A stretch of 64,000 nt of DNA from Streptomyces sp. ISL-43 (GTDB lineage Bacteria > Actinomycetota > Actinomycetes > Streptomycetales > Streptomycetaceae): NCBI RefSeq assembly GCF_018614195.1, contig NZ_JAGGOT010000032.1, positions 62,001 through 126,000 of the forward strand, read 5' to 3'. Every line of letters begins with the position of its first letter. Positions within the stretch are counted from its first letter, which is position 1. A program made the translations under genes and the position numbers. Under the pieces are notes generated by a model, which saw only the letters and a list, made by a program, of their open reading frames with translations, was not told the origin of the DNA and did no database searches. Shown piece by piece: positions 19,388-27,492 of the stretch.

Positions 19388-19433
19388 GAAGGCCCCGGCC
19401 GCCACCCTTCCCCAGGGTGCCGCCGGGGCCTTC
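19388..19433 (+). terminator. Terminator hairpin downstream of rpsT
   Basis: GAAGGCCCCGGC at the left and GCCGGGGCCTTC at the right enclose an extended stem (GCCACCC with GGGTG) and the loop TTCCCCA. It is a long, nearly perfect GC hairpin. Confidence 0.75.
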
Positions 19434-19446
19434 GCGCTGTCCGCAA

Positions 19447-19582
19447 CCAGCCCCGCCGGCGTTTGAGGCGCGGGGTCTGGGGCGGAGCCGAAACCAGCCC
19501 CGCCGGCGTCTGAGGCGCGGGGTCTGGGGCGGGCCCGAAGCCAGCCCCGCCGGTGTTCGAGGCGCGGGGTCTGGGGCGGAGC
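19447..19582. repeat. Three tandem copies of a 47-bp intergenic repeat
   Basis: Copies begin at 19447, 19494 and 19541, exactly 47 bp apart. Each reads CCAGCCCCGCCGG, then a variable centre, then GAGGCGCGGGGTCTGGGGCGG. Each contains an inverted repeat (CCCCGCCGGCG against CGCGGGG), so each can form a hairpin. Elements of this form are, from memory, common in Streptomyces intergenic DNA. The rest of the 452-bp gap 19271-19722 holds the rpsT terminator and nothing else I recognise. Confidence 0.85.
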
Positions 19583-19722
19583 TCCAGGGAACGGCGGAAG
19601 GGTGGGTCGGGGACAGGCCCCGGGGCCCGACCCACCGCCCCCGGCCAGGGCGGACGTACAAGGCGGAGCCCGGGCCCGGAGGACCAGACGGCCGGATCAA
19701 GCCCCGGCCGGAGCCGGCCAGG

Positions 19723-20715
19723 CTAAGCCCGCTGGGGCCGAGCCGCCCGCGCGACCGCGACGACCGCCTTCTCCAGCGCGTACTCCGGATCATCGCCCCC
19801 GCCCTTGACCCCCGCGTCAGCCGCGGCCACCGCGCGCAGCGCGTCCGCGACACCGTCCGCCGACCATCCCCGCATCTGCTGCCGGACCCGGTCGATCTTC
19901 CACGGCGGCATGCCCAGGTCCCGCGCGAGGTCTCCCGGACGGGCTCCCCGGGGGGCCGAGGCCAGCTTCCCGATCGCCCGTACCGCCTGGGCCAGCGCGC
20001 TGGTGATCAGGACCGGCGCCACCCCGGTGGACAGGGACCAGCGCAGGGCCTCCAGGGCCTCCGCGGCCCGTCCCTCGACCGCCCGGTCGGCGACCGTGAA
20101 GCTCGAAGCCTCTGCCCGGCCGGTGTAGTAGCGGCCGACCACGGCCTCGTCGATCGTGCCCTCGACGTCCGCGCACAGCTGCGCCGCCGCGCTCGCCAGC
20201 TCCCGCAGGTCGCTGCCGATCGCGTCGACCAGCGTCTGGCAGGCCTCGGGCGTGGCCGAACGGCCCAGCGTGCGGAACTCGCCCCGTACGAAGGCCAGCC
20301 GGTCCGCCGGCTTCGTCATCTTCGGGCAGGCGACCTCGCGGGCGCCCGCCTTGCGCGCGGCGTCCAGCAGGCCCTTGCCCTTGACGCCGCCCGCGTGCAG
20401 GAGGACGAGGCTGATCTCCTCGTAAGGCGAGTCGATGTACGCCTTGACCTCCTTGACCGTGTCCGCGGACAGGTCGTGCGCGTTGCGTACGACCAACACC
20501 TTGCGCTCGGAGAAGAGCGAGGGGCTGGTGAGCTCGGACAGCGTGCCGGGCTGGAGCTGCTCCGACGCGAGGTCGCGCACGTCCGTATCGGCGTCGGCGG
20601 CGCGGGCCGCCGCCACCACCTCCCGCACGGCGCGGTCGAGCAGCAGATCCTCCTGCCCCACCGCGAGGGTGATCGAGGCGAGCGGATCGTCGGTGGAATT
20701 CTTCCTGGTGGCCAT
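19723..20715 (-). CDS. holA: DNA polymerase III subunit delta
   Basis: Clamp-loader subunit that opens the beta sliding clamp in replication. The 330-residue protein begins MATRKNSTDDPLASITLAVGQEDLLLDRAV. It shows the delta-family pattern: an N-terminal AAA-like domain without a working P-loop, LFSERKVLVVRNA near residue 70, LASAAAQL and the C-terminal DLGMPPWKIDRVRQQMRGW block. The ATG at 20715 is chosen over one at 20802, which adds 29 non-conserved residues. It is divergent from the small ORF at 20788. The comEC-comEA genes nearby are the usual holA neighbours in actinomycetes. Confidence 0.92.
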   Translation of the reverse strand: MATRKNSTDDPLASITLAVGQEDLLLDRAVREVVAAARAADADTDVRDLASEQLQPGTLSELTSPSLFSERKVLVVRNAHDLSADTVKEVKAYIDSPYEEISLVLLHAGGVKGKGLLDAARKAGAREVACPKMTKPADRLAFVRGEFRTLGRSATPEACQTLVDAIGSDLRELASAAAQLCADVEGTIDEAVVGRYYTGRAEASSFTVADRAVEGRAAEALEALRWSLSTGVAPVLITSALAQAVRAIGKLASAPRGARPGDLARDLGMPPWKIDRVRQQMRGWSADGVADALRAVAAADAGVKGGGDDPEYALEKAVVAVARAARPQRA

Positions 20716-20787
20716 CGGATCCAGCATCCCACGCCGCACCGACAGCCCCCGCTCCACGGCCGCCTGCCCGTGCCCGAGAATGTCCGG

Positions 20788-21030
20788 GTGAACGTGCGAC
20801 ATGTGATGGTCCTGCCCGACCGCGACGCGGCCGAGGAGGTGGCGCGGGAGGTGGTCGACCGCTTCGGCCTCCCGGAGGAGCCGCAGCTGGTCCGTGACGC
20901 CCTGGCCGGTGAGGACGACGCCGAGGACGCCCAGTGGCTGGTGGTCGTCGAGGACCCGCGCGAACGGCTCGACACCACGGCCCTGGACGACCTGGCCGCC
21001 GAGTACGACGGCTGGCTCGAAGCCCCTTGA
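20788..21030 (+). CDS. Conserved small hypothetical protein
   Basis: An 80-residue acidic protein starting VNVRHVMVLPDRDAAEEVAREVV and ending DDLAAEYDGWLEAP. The coding frame has high GC in third positions, and a stretch of type LVRDALAGEDDAEDAQWLVVVEDP looks conserved from memory of Streptomyces genomes. There is no membrane segment and no metal motif. It may be a small ferredoxin-like or regulator-of-degradation type fold, but I do not recognise a family. It lies divergent from holA and convergent with the YceI gene; GTG 20788 or ATG 20806 may be the start. Confidence 0.6.
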   Translation: MNVRHVMVLPDRDAAEEVAREVVDRFGLPEEPQLVRDALAGEDDAEDAQWLVVVEDPRERLDTTALDDLAAEYDGWLEAP

Positions 21031-21051
21031 GGTCCTGTCGCCCTTCCGGTG

Positions 21052-21933
21052 TCAGGCCTTGTGCACGATCTGGACGTCCAGCGCCACTTCCACGCTCGAA
21101 CCGATCGCCGCGATCCCGTGCGCCAGCATCGACTGCCAGTTCAGCGTGAAGTCCTCGCGGTGCAGTTCCGTCGTGGCCCGGCACGCCGACCTGGGTTCGC
21201 CCTCCAGGCCCGTGCCCAGGCCCAGGTACCGGGTGTCCAGGGTGACGGACCGGCTGACCCCGTGGAGGGTGAGGGCACCCGCCACGGACCATCGGCTGCC
21301 GCTGCGGTGGATGAACCGCTCGCTGTAGAACTCCACCGTCGGGTAGCGGGCCGCGTCCAGGAAGTCCGCGGAGCGCAGGTGGTCGTCCCGCATCCGCAGC
21401 CCCGTGTCGATGCTCGCCGCGTCGATGATCACGTGCATGGAGGAGTCCTCCATGCGGTGGGCTATCCGTACCGCGCCGGCGAAGGTGTTGAACCGGCCGT
21501 TGATCCGGGCGAAGCCGATGTGCCGGGCCGAGAACCCGATCGACGAATGCGCCGGGTCGAGTTCCCAGTGGCCGGGCTGCGGCAGCAGCGGCGGCTCCAC
21601 CGCGTCGAGGACGATCTCCCCGGTACCGGGCTGCGCCGGGTCCCCCACCAGCGTCGCACCGTGGAAGGGCGCGTAGCCCTCGGCCGTGACGGACAGCCGG
21701 TACTCGCCCGCCGGCACGGCCGCCGTGAACCCGCCGTACGGGTCGGTCTCCCCGCTGACGATCCGTCGGCCGATCGGGTCGGTCACCTCGAACTTGGCCT
21801 GCCGGACGGGCTGGTGGACCGTGTCGAGAACCCGGCAGCTGAGCAGCCGTGCCGTATAGGGAAGCGTCAGTGTCGCGGATGTCTGGGGACTGGCGCTTCC
21901 CGCCGCCTCCGTCCCCCGTCTGCGACTGAACAT
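21052..21933 (-). CDS. YceI family protein with N-terminal carboxypeptidase-regulatory-like domain
   Basis: The 293-residue protein has two parts. Residues of about 30-110 (RVLDTVHQPVRQAKFEVTDP, DPYGGFTAAVPAGEYRLSVTAEGY) form a beta-sandwich of the carboxypeptidase regulatory type. Residues of about 120-293 are a YceI lipocalin-like domain (WELDPAHSSIGFSARHIGFARINGRF, then LRSADFLDAARYPTVEFYS), which binds polyisoprenoids or other lipids in relatives. No signal peptide is visible, so it is probably cytoplasmic. It lies 57 bp after the end of comEC and may be transcribed with it. Confidence 0.85.
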   Translation of the reverse strand: MFSRRRGTEAAGSASPQTSATLTLPYTARLLSCRVLDTVHQPVRQAKFEVTDPIGRRIVSGETDPYGGFTAAVPAGEYRLSVTAEGYAPFHGATLVGDPAQPGTGEIVLDAVEPPLLPQPGHWELDPAHSSIGFSARHIGFARINGRFNTFAGAVRIAHRMEDSSMHVIIDAASIDTGLRMRDDHLRSADFLDAARYPTVEFYSERFIHRSGSRWSVAGALTLHGVSRSVTLDTRYLGLGTGLEGEPRSACRATTELHREDFTLNWQSMLAHGIAAIGSSVEVALDVQIVHKA

Positions 21934-21990
21934 GGTTCGTGCACCCCCGTGCTGTATGAGCTTGGACCTCTCTGGAGAAAACGCATTCGA

Positions 21991-24523
21991 TCATGCTGTC
22001 GGGTCGGGGGCAAACAGAGCGGTCACGTCCGGTATGCGTGCGCCGGGTCCGTCGCCGAATGGCCGGAAATGCCCGCAGTCCCGAGCCGCTGCCCGCCACG
22101 GCGACCGACCCGTCCTCGTCCGTGCGCAGTACCGCCGTCCCCAGCTCCCGCAGCCGCGCGAGCGTACCCGCCGCCGGGTGACCGTACCGGTTCCCCTCAC
22201 CGACCGGGATGATCGCCAGGCGGGGCCGGACCCGCTCGTACAGGCCGGGATCCTGGTGCGCGCTGCCGTGGTGGGCGACCTTGAGGACATCGACCGGACC
22301 CAGCTCCGGATGGTTCCTCAGCAGCGCCTGCTGCGAAGCCGGTTCGAGGTCGCCCAGCAGCAGGACGGTCAGGCCCGCTCCGCGCACCAGCAGGGCCACG
22401 CTCGCGTCGTTGGGCCCCTCGGAGGGCGGGCCCGCCGCCGGCGGCCACAGCACCCGCCACTCCAGCGGCCCGGCCCGGCGCCGCTCCCCGTCCGCAGCCG
22501 TGACGACGGGAATCCCGGCGGCCGCCGCCGTCCGCCGCACGAACTTCGCCTGCCCCGACGGCTCTTCCAGTCCGGTGACTTGCACCACACCCACCGACCG
22601 GCCCCTCAGCACCCCCACCAGCCCGCCCACGTGGTCGGCGTGAAAGTGCGTCAGCACGAGCAGCGGCACCCGTCTCACCCCCAGCGCCCGCAGGCACGAG
22701 TCCACGGGCCCGGGCTCGGGGCCCGCGTCCACCACCACGGCCGTGCCCGGGGCGACGGCGAGTACGGCGGCGTCCCCCTGGCCCACCGCGCACTGCGCGT
22801 AGCTCCAGTCGGGCGGCGGCCAGCCCTTGACCGTACGGGTCACGAGCGGCGGCCTCAGTACGGCGAGGAGCAGCGCCACGGCCACGGCGCAGGCGAACCA
22901 CCGCTCACGGCCGAACCGGATGCCGAGCCCCACCACCGCCAGGGTGACGGCGGCGAGCAGCAGGCCTCCGCCCACTCCGCCGGGCCAGCCCAGTTCCGCC
23001 CCGGGCAGCCGCGAACCGCCCCGGGCCACGGCGGCGATCCACCCGGCCGGAACCCCCGCGCACCAGGCGAGCAGCTCGGCCGCCGGCCGGCACAGCGGGG
23101 CCGTCGCCAGCGCGGCGAACCCCAGGACCGTCGCGGGGCCCGCGGCCAGCTCGGCCAGCAGATTGCACGGCACCGCCACCAGGCTCACCCGGGCCGACAG
23201 GACGGCGACGACCGGTGCGCACACCGCCTGGGCCGCCGCCGCGGCCGCAACCGCCTCGGCGAGGCGCGGACGCGTCCCGCGCCTTCGCAGGGCCTCGCTC
23301 CACCGGGGAGCGAGCGTCAGCAGGGCTCCGGTGGCCAGGACGGAAAGGAGGAATCCGTGGCTGCGGGCCAGCCACGGGTCGTAGAGCACCAGCAGCAGTA
23401 CGGCGGCGGCCAGCGCCGGGATGAGGGATCTGCGCCGCCCGGTGGCGATGGCCAGCAGGGTCACCGACCCGCAGGCCGCCGCCCGCAGCACGCTGGGCTC
23501 CGGCCGGCACACCACCACGAAGGCCAGGGTCAGCGCGGCCCCGCACAGGGCGGTCGCCCGCAGCGAGAGCCCGAGGCGCGGCGCAAGGCCTCCCCGCTCG
23601 GCCTGCTGCGCCCGGGCCGGCGCCCCGATGAGCAGGAAGAGCACCACGGTGAGGTTGGAGCCGGAGACGGCCAGCAGGTGCAGCAGGTCGGTGGCCCGGA
23701 ACGCCTCGTGCAGATCGGGCTCCACCCGGGAGGTGTCCCCGACCACCAGCCCCGGCAGCAGGGCCCTGGCGTCCGGCGCCAGCCCGTCGGTGACCTCGCG
23801 CAGCCCGGCCCGCAGCCGCCCGGCGATCCGCTGCGCGGTGTTCGGGCCGCCGGTCACCCCCGGGGGTGTGTCCCCGGCCGGGCGGATCAGGGCGACGGCC
23901 CGCTCCCCGCCCCGGGCCGGTGCCAGTCGGGCGACGACCTCGACCCGGGTCGAGGGCTGCAGCCGCGTCCACCCCGGATGCGCCGCCAGCACCCGTACCG
24001 GGGTCGCGACCCGGATCCGCGCGCCGTCGGGCCCGGTCACCCGGGTCACCACCGCGTCGAGTACGGCCACGGGCGGCCCGCTCCCGCTCCGGGCGATCCG
24101 GGGATCGGATCCGATGGTCAGCTCCGCCAGTACCCGGGCGTGCTCCCGGGCGAGCTCCGCGACCGGCCCCGCACGCGCCTCGGCCCGCTGGAGCCCGGCC
24201 ACCCCGGCCCCGGCGGCCGCGCACAGCAGGGCCGCGGCCAGGGCCGTCCCGGCCTGCCGGAACGGCTCGGGGCGCCCGTGCCCGGCCAGCACCAGCAGCC
24301 CGGCACCGACGGCCCCCAGCCCCGCCGCGCAAAGACTCCAGGCGGCGGGTGCGCCGAGGGCGACGGCGGCCGCCGCCCACGCGGCCACGGCAGGCACCGC
24401 CAGGCGCAGGTCCGGCGGGCGCAGGTCCGCCGGGCGCAGGTCCGCCGGGCGCAGGTCCGCCGGGCGCAGGTCCGCCGGATCCCGGCCGGCCGGGCTCGGC
24501 TCCGCTCCCCCGGCCCGGATCAC
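21991..24523 (-). CDS. comEC: ComEC/Rec2 family DNA-uptake channel protein, C-terminus uncertain
   Basis: Membrane protein of the competence channel family. It has an N-terminal soluble segment with five RPADL-type repeats (residues of about 20-45), then a DUF4131-like region and the multi-helix Competence domain (LLAVSGSNLTVVLFLL, SHGFLLSVLATGALL). A C-terminal MBL domain carries LTHFHADHVGGL near residue 622 and HHGSAHQD. The GTG at 24523 overlaps the comEA stop as GTGA. The end is unclear: the frame has no stop and stays open to 19817 through yceI and most of holA, while the other two frames stop at 22023 and 21991. A late frameshift is likely. Streptomyces is not known to be naturally competent. 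Confidence 0.8.
24404..24478. repeat. 15-bp tandem repeat in comEC
   Basis: Five in-frame copies of GCGCAGGTCCGCCGG (one with a base change) encode repeated LRPAD/LRPPD in the ComEC N-terminus. The unit is a multiple of three, so copy changes keep the frame. Confidence 0.9.
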
Positions 24524-25563
24524 GGCCGCACCAGCTTCCGTAGATCGGCGAACCGCCGCTCGCCGATCCCGTTGACCTGCCGGAGCTCCTCGACGGTACG
24601 GAAACCCCCGCGCGCCGTACGGAAGTCCACGATGTGCTGCGCCAGGACCGGGCCGACCCCCGGCAGGCCGTCCAACTGCTCGGCCGTGGCCGTGCCGAGG
24701 CTCAGCGGCCCGGCGGCGGGGCCGCCCCCGCCCGCCGGCGGCGGCGCCGGGGCCCCCACCAGCACCTGTTCGCCGTCCGTCAGGACCCGGGCCCGGTTGA
24801 GGCTGGTGGTGTCCGTCCCGGGCCGCACTCCTCCGGCGGCGGCCAAGGCGTCCTCCACGCGCGAGCCGGCGGGCAGCCTGCGTACCCCCGGCTCCCGGAC
24901 CTTGCCGCTGACGTCGACCAGGATGGGCCCGGCTCCCGCGCCGGTGCCGACGGCGCCGGCGGCGGGCAGGGCGGCCGCCGCCGGCGCGGGTGGGGGCGCC
25001 ACCAGGGCAGGAGCGGTCACCGGACGCGGCCGGGCCGACCAGTACTGCTGCCCGGCGAACCCCACGGCCAGGGCCAGTACCACCGAGACCGCGGCCACCG
25101 TGCGCGGCTCCACCCCGCAGCGGGCCTGCAGCCACACGGGCAGCCGCTCCCGCACCGCGAGCCCCCGGCCGATACCGCCGGGCAGCAGCACGCCCTCCTC
25201 GGGCACAGGCACGGGCGGGGACACGGGCGGGGGCGGAGGCGGAGGCGCGGGCACGGGCACGGGCACGGGCACGGGCACAGCCGGGGCCGCCGCCTCCGCC
25301 CCGGGCAAGGCGCCACCCGGACCGGCGGCCGCAGCCCAAGGCGGTGGCGAAGCCCCCGGAGGACGGCCGGCGCCGAGCAGCGCCTCGGCCCTGCGGCGCA
25401 CCGCGGCGGGCTCGGGGCCGCGGGCGCGACGACCCCGGCGGGGACGCAGACGGCTGTCGGAGAGCCGGGAACGGCCGGGGCCGCTGCCGGAGCCGGAGCC
25501 GACGGGAGACGGATACCGAGACGGAGACGAAGACGAAGACGAAGTACGTGCGCGAAGAGTCAT
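24520..25563 (-). CDS. comEA: ComEA-like DNA-binding protein (SLBB and helix-hairpin-helix)
   Basis: Membrane-anchored DNA-binding protein. Of 347 residues, the first about 150 are low complexity (Ser, Arg, then a Pro-Val run from a GGGCAC hexamer repeat near 25251-25280). A membrane segment follows at about 157-172 (AAVSVVLALAVGFAGQQYW). A SLBB-like domain (ILVDVSGKVREPGVRRLPAGSRVEDALAAAGG) is next, and the last 60 residues are the helix-hairpin-helix ComEA domain (ATAEQLDGLPGVGPVLAQHIVDFR, then VNGIGERRFADLRKL). It overlaps comEC by GTGA. It would hold double-stranded DNA outside the membrane for ComEC. Confidence 0.9.
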   Translation of the reverse strand: MTLRARTSSSSSSPSRYPSPVGSGSGSGPGRSRLSDSRLRPRRGRRARGPEPAAVRRRAEALLGAGRPPGASPPPWAAAAGPGGALPGAEAAAPAVPVPVPVPVPAPPPPPPPVSPPVPVPEEGVLLPGGIGRGLAVRERLPVWLQARCGVEPRTVAAVSVVLALAVGFAGQQYWSARPRPVTAPALVAPPPAPAAAALPAAGAVGTGAGAGPILVDVSGKVREPGVRRLPAGSRVEDALAAAGGVRPGTDTTSLNRARVLTDGEQVLVGAPAPPPAGGGGPAAGPLSLGTATAEQLDGLPGVGPVLAQHIVDFRTARGGFRTVEELRQVNGIGERRFADLRKLVRP

Positions 25564-25661
25564 GCCACGACGGTAGGAGCGAAACCGGAACCCCGTTCGG
25601 AACCTTCAATTCCGGTGGATAACCATCGCGTTGTGGATATCTCCGCCACCCGAACCGGTGA

Positions 25662-26507
25662 TCAGCGCGGAGAGACGACCGCCGCCAGCAGCCCCGGCCC
25701 GGTGTGCGCGCCGATCACCGCGCCGACTTCGCTGACGTGCAGCTCGACCAGCCCGGGGATCCGCTCCCGGAGCCGCTGCGCGAGCTTTTCCGCGCGCTCC
25801 GGAGCCGCCAGGTGGTGCACGGCCACGTCGACGGCGCCGGACCCGGCGCGTTCCACGGCGAGCTCCTCCAGCCGGGCGATGGCCTTGGAAGCCGTGCGCA
25901 CCTTCTCCAGCATCTCGATCCGTCCGCCGTCCAGCGTCAGCAGCGGCTTGACCGCGAGCGCCGAACCGAGCAGCGCCTGCGCGGCGCCGATCCGGCCGCC
26001 GCGGCGCAGGTAGTCGAGGGTGTCCACATAGAAGTACGCCGACATCCCGGAGGCCCGCTTCTCCGCGGCCGCGACGGCCTCGTCCACTGATCCGCCGGCC
26101 TCGGACACCTCCGCGGCGGCCAGGGCGCAGAAGCCGAGGGCCATCGCGACCATGCCGGTGTCCACGACGCGGACGGGCACGGGGGCGGTCTTCGCGGCGA
26201 GCACGGCCGCGTCGTAGGTGCCGGAGAACTCGGCGGACAGGTGCAGGCTGACGATGCCGGTCGCACCGGCGTCCGCGGCCGCCTGGTAGGCCCGGACGAA
26301 GTCCTCCGGACTGGGGCGGGACGTGGTGACCGAGCGGCGCTTCTGCAGGGCCAGGGCGAGGCTGCGGGCCGAGATCTCGGTGCCCTCTTCGAGGGCCTCG
26401 TCGCCGAGGACCACGGTCAGCGGGACGGAGATGATTCCGTGCCGCGACATGGCCGGTTGGGGCAGGTAGGCCGTGGAATCGGTGACGATCGCGACATGGC
26501 GGGACAT
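25662..26507 (-). CDS. DegV family fatty-acid-binding protein
   Basis: DegV/FakB-type protein that binds a fatty acid; FakB partners hand the fatty acid to a FakA kinase, but no FakA is seen here. The 281-residue protein begins MSRHVAIVTDSTAYLP, and has TSRPSPEDF near 63 and SAEFSGTYDAA near 91 (phosphate and ligand binding), then DTLDYLRRGGRIGAAQALLGSALAVKPLL, the family's central block. It precedes the comEA gene on the same strand with a 98-bp gap. The DegV fold is clear; its partner is not shown by the context. Confidence 0.9.
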   Translation of the reverse strand: MSRHVAIVTDSTAYLPQPAMSRHGIISVPLTVVLGDEALEEGTEISARSLALALQKRRSVTTSRPSPEDFVRAYQAAADAGATGIVSLHLSAEFSGTYDAAVLAAKTAPVPVRVVDTGMVAMALGFCALAAAEVSEAGGSVDEAVAAAEKRASGMSAYFYVDTLDYLRRGGRIGAAQALLGSALAVKPLLTLDGGRIEMLEKVRTASKAIARLEELAVERAGSGAVDVAVHHLAAPERAEKLAQRLRERIPGLVELHVSEVGAVIGAHTGPGLLAAVVSPR

Positions 26508-26595
26508 GAGGCGGAGGTTACCGGCAGCCGAGGTGTTCCGGCAGCCCGGCCCCTCGCCCGGCCCCTCGCCGCCGCCCTCGCCGCCGCTCAGGGAC

Positions 26596-27345
26596 TCAGG
26601 TCGTCGTTTCCGGGCGGGCGGACTTCTGCCAGGGGTACTGCGGCGCCGCCGCGGGCTGCGTCAGCGCCGCCGGGGGTGCCTCGGGCGTCTGCGGGCCGCC
26701 CCAGGAGCCGGCCGCGGAGGGCGCCTGAGCCTGAGGGGAGGGCGGTGCCGGAGACGGAGCCGGGGCCGGCGCCGGGTAGGTGAGGTCGTCGATCGATTCA
26801 CGGGACCAGTCCCGCAGGGCGCCCGACTCGACCTCGATCTGAGCCGACAGCACCGAAAGGTCGTCGGCCGCGAAACGGCGGGCGCGGTCGCGCGCCGCCC
26901 AGCGCAGCGAGTCCGCCGCCTCCGTGATCCTCGCCGTACGCTCCCGCAGGTCAGGCAGGCCGGCCTCTATCCGCTTGCGGTCCGGCTCAGCCTCCAGCCG
27001 CTTCAGCTCGTCGTCCAGCTCGTGCCCATGGGCGCTCAGCCGCTCGAACAGCCCCACCGACTCCTGGAGGGAGGCGTCCGTCTGGACCCCCGCGTACAGC
27101 GCCTGCTGCGTGGCCCGCATCGACGTCCGCAGGTCCAGCCGCAGCTGTGCCAGCGTGCCCGTGACACCGACCTGGCCGAAGCTGCGCGCCCTCAACGTGG
27201 TGTCCTCCACGGTGCGGCGGGCCTGGGTGATGGTCCGGTCCACGCCGCGCTTGGCGGCCCCGACCACCTTCGCCGTCACATAGACCCCGAGCCCCAGAAA
27301 GGCGAACAGCAGCACCAGGGCCACGATGATAAAAGCCGCCTCCAT
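26596..27345 (-). CDS. Membrane-anchored coiled-coil protein, hypothetical
   Basis: A 249-residue protein of unknown function. Residues 3-27 (AAFIIVALVLLFAFLGLGVYVTAKV) are one membrane helix at the N-terminus. Residues of about 30-185 are charged and helical with coiled-coil character (for example DELKRLEAEPDRKRIEAGLPDLRERTARI). The tail is Pro/Ala/Gln-rich, ending PQYPWQKSARPETTT. An anchor plus cytoplasmic rod plus flexible tail suggests a scaffold. It lies between leuS and degV on the same strand, separated from leuS by a hairpin. No family recognised. Confidence 0.75.
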   Translation of the reverse strand: MEAAFIIVALVLLFAFLGLGVYVTAKVVGAAKRGVDRTITQARRTVEDTTLRARSFGQVGVTGTLAQLRLDLRTSMRATQQALYAGVQTDASLQESVGLFERLSAHGHELDDELKRLEAEPDRKRIEAGLPDLRERTARITEAADSLRWAARDRARRFAADDLSVLSAQIEVESGALRDWSRESIDDLTYPAPAPAPSPAPPSPQAQAPSAAGSWGGPQTPEAPPAALTQPAAAPQYPWQKSARPETTT

Positions 27346-27449
27346 GAGGTTCCCTTCCCCAGCCGATTAGGTCCCTTCCACCGTAAACGCCACGGGCAGG
27401 CCGCGGGTTCCAATCGAACCCCCAACCTGCCCGTACGGGAATACCCCTA

Positions 27450-27480
27450 GACGCCTCCGAGAGCCTCGGCGAGGCGCGTC
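27450..27480 (-). terminator. Candidate terminator after leuS
   Basis: GACGCCTC and GAGGCGCGTC flank CCGAGAGCCTCGG, forming a nested hairpin with a small bulge, just past the leuS stop. Confidence 0.45.
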
Positions 27481-27492
27481 GGACGACGATCG

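Noticed and set aside
25251..25280. GGGCAC hexamer run as a regulatory repeat
   Set aside because: It is inside comEA and simply encodes a Pro-Val run in the low-complexity N-terminus.
19817..25609. A single 1930-codon open frame on the minus strand
   Set aside because: It is the comEC frame joined to shadow frames of comEA, yceI and holA. Only the comEC part has protein-like composition; the rest overlaps well-supported genes in other frames.
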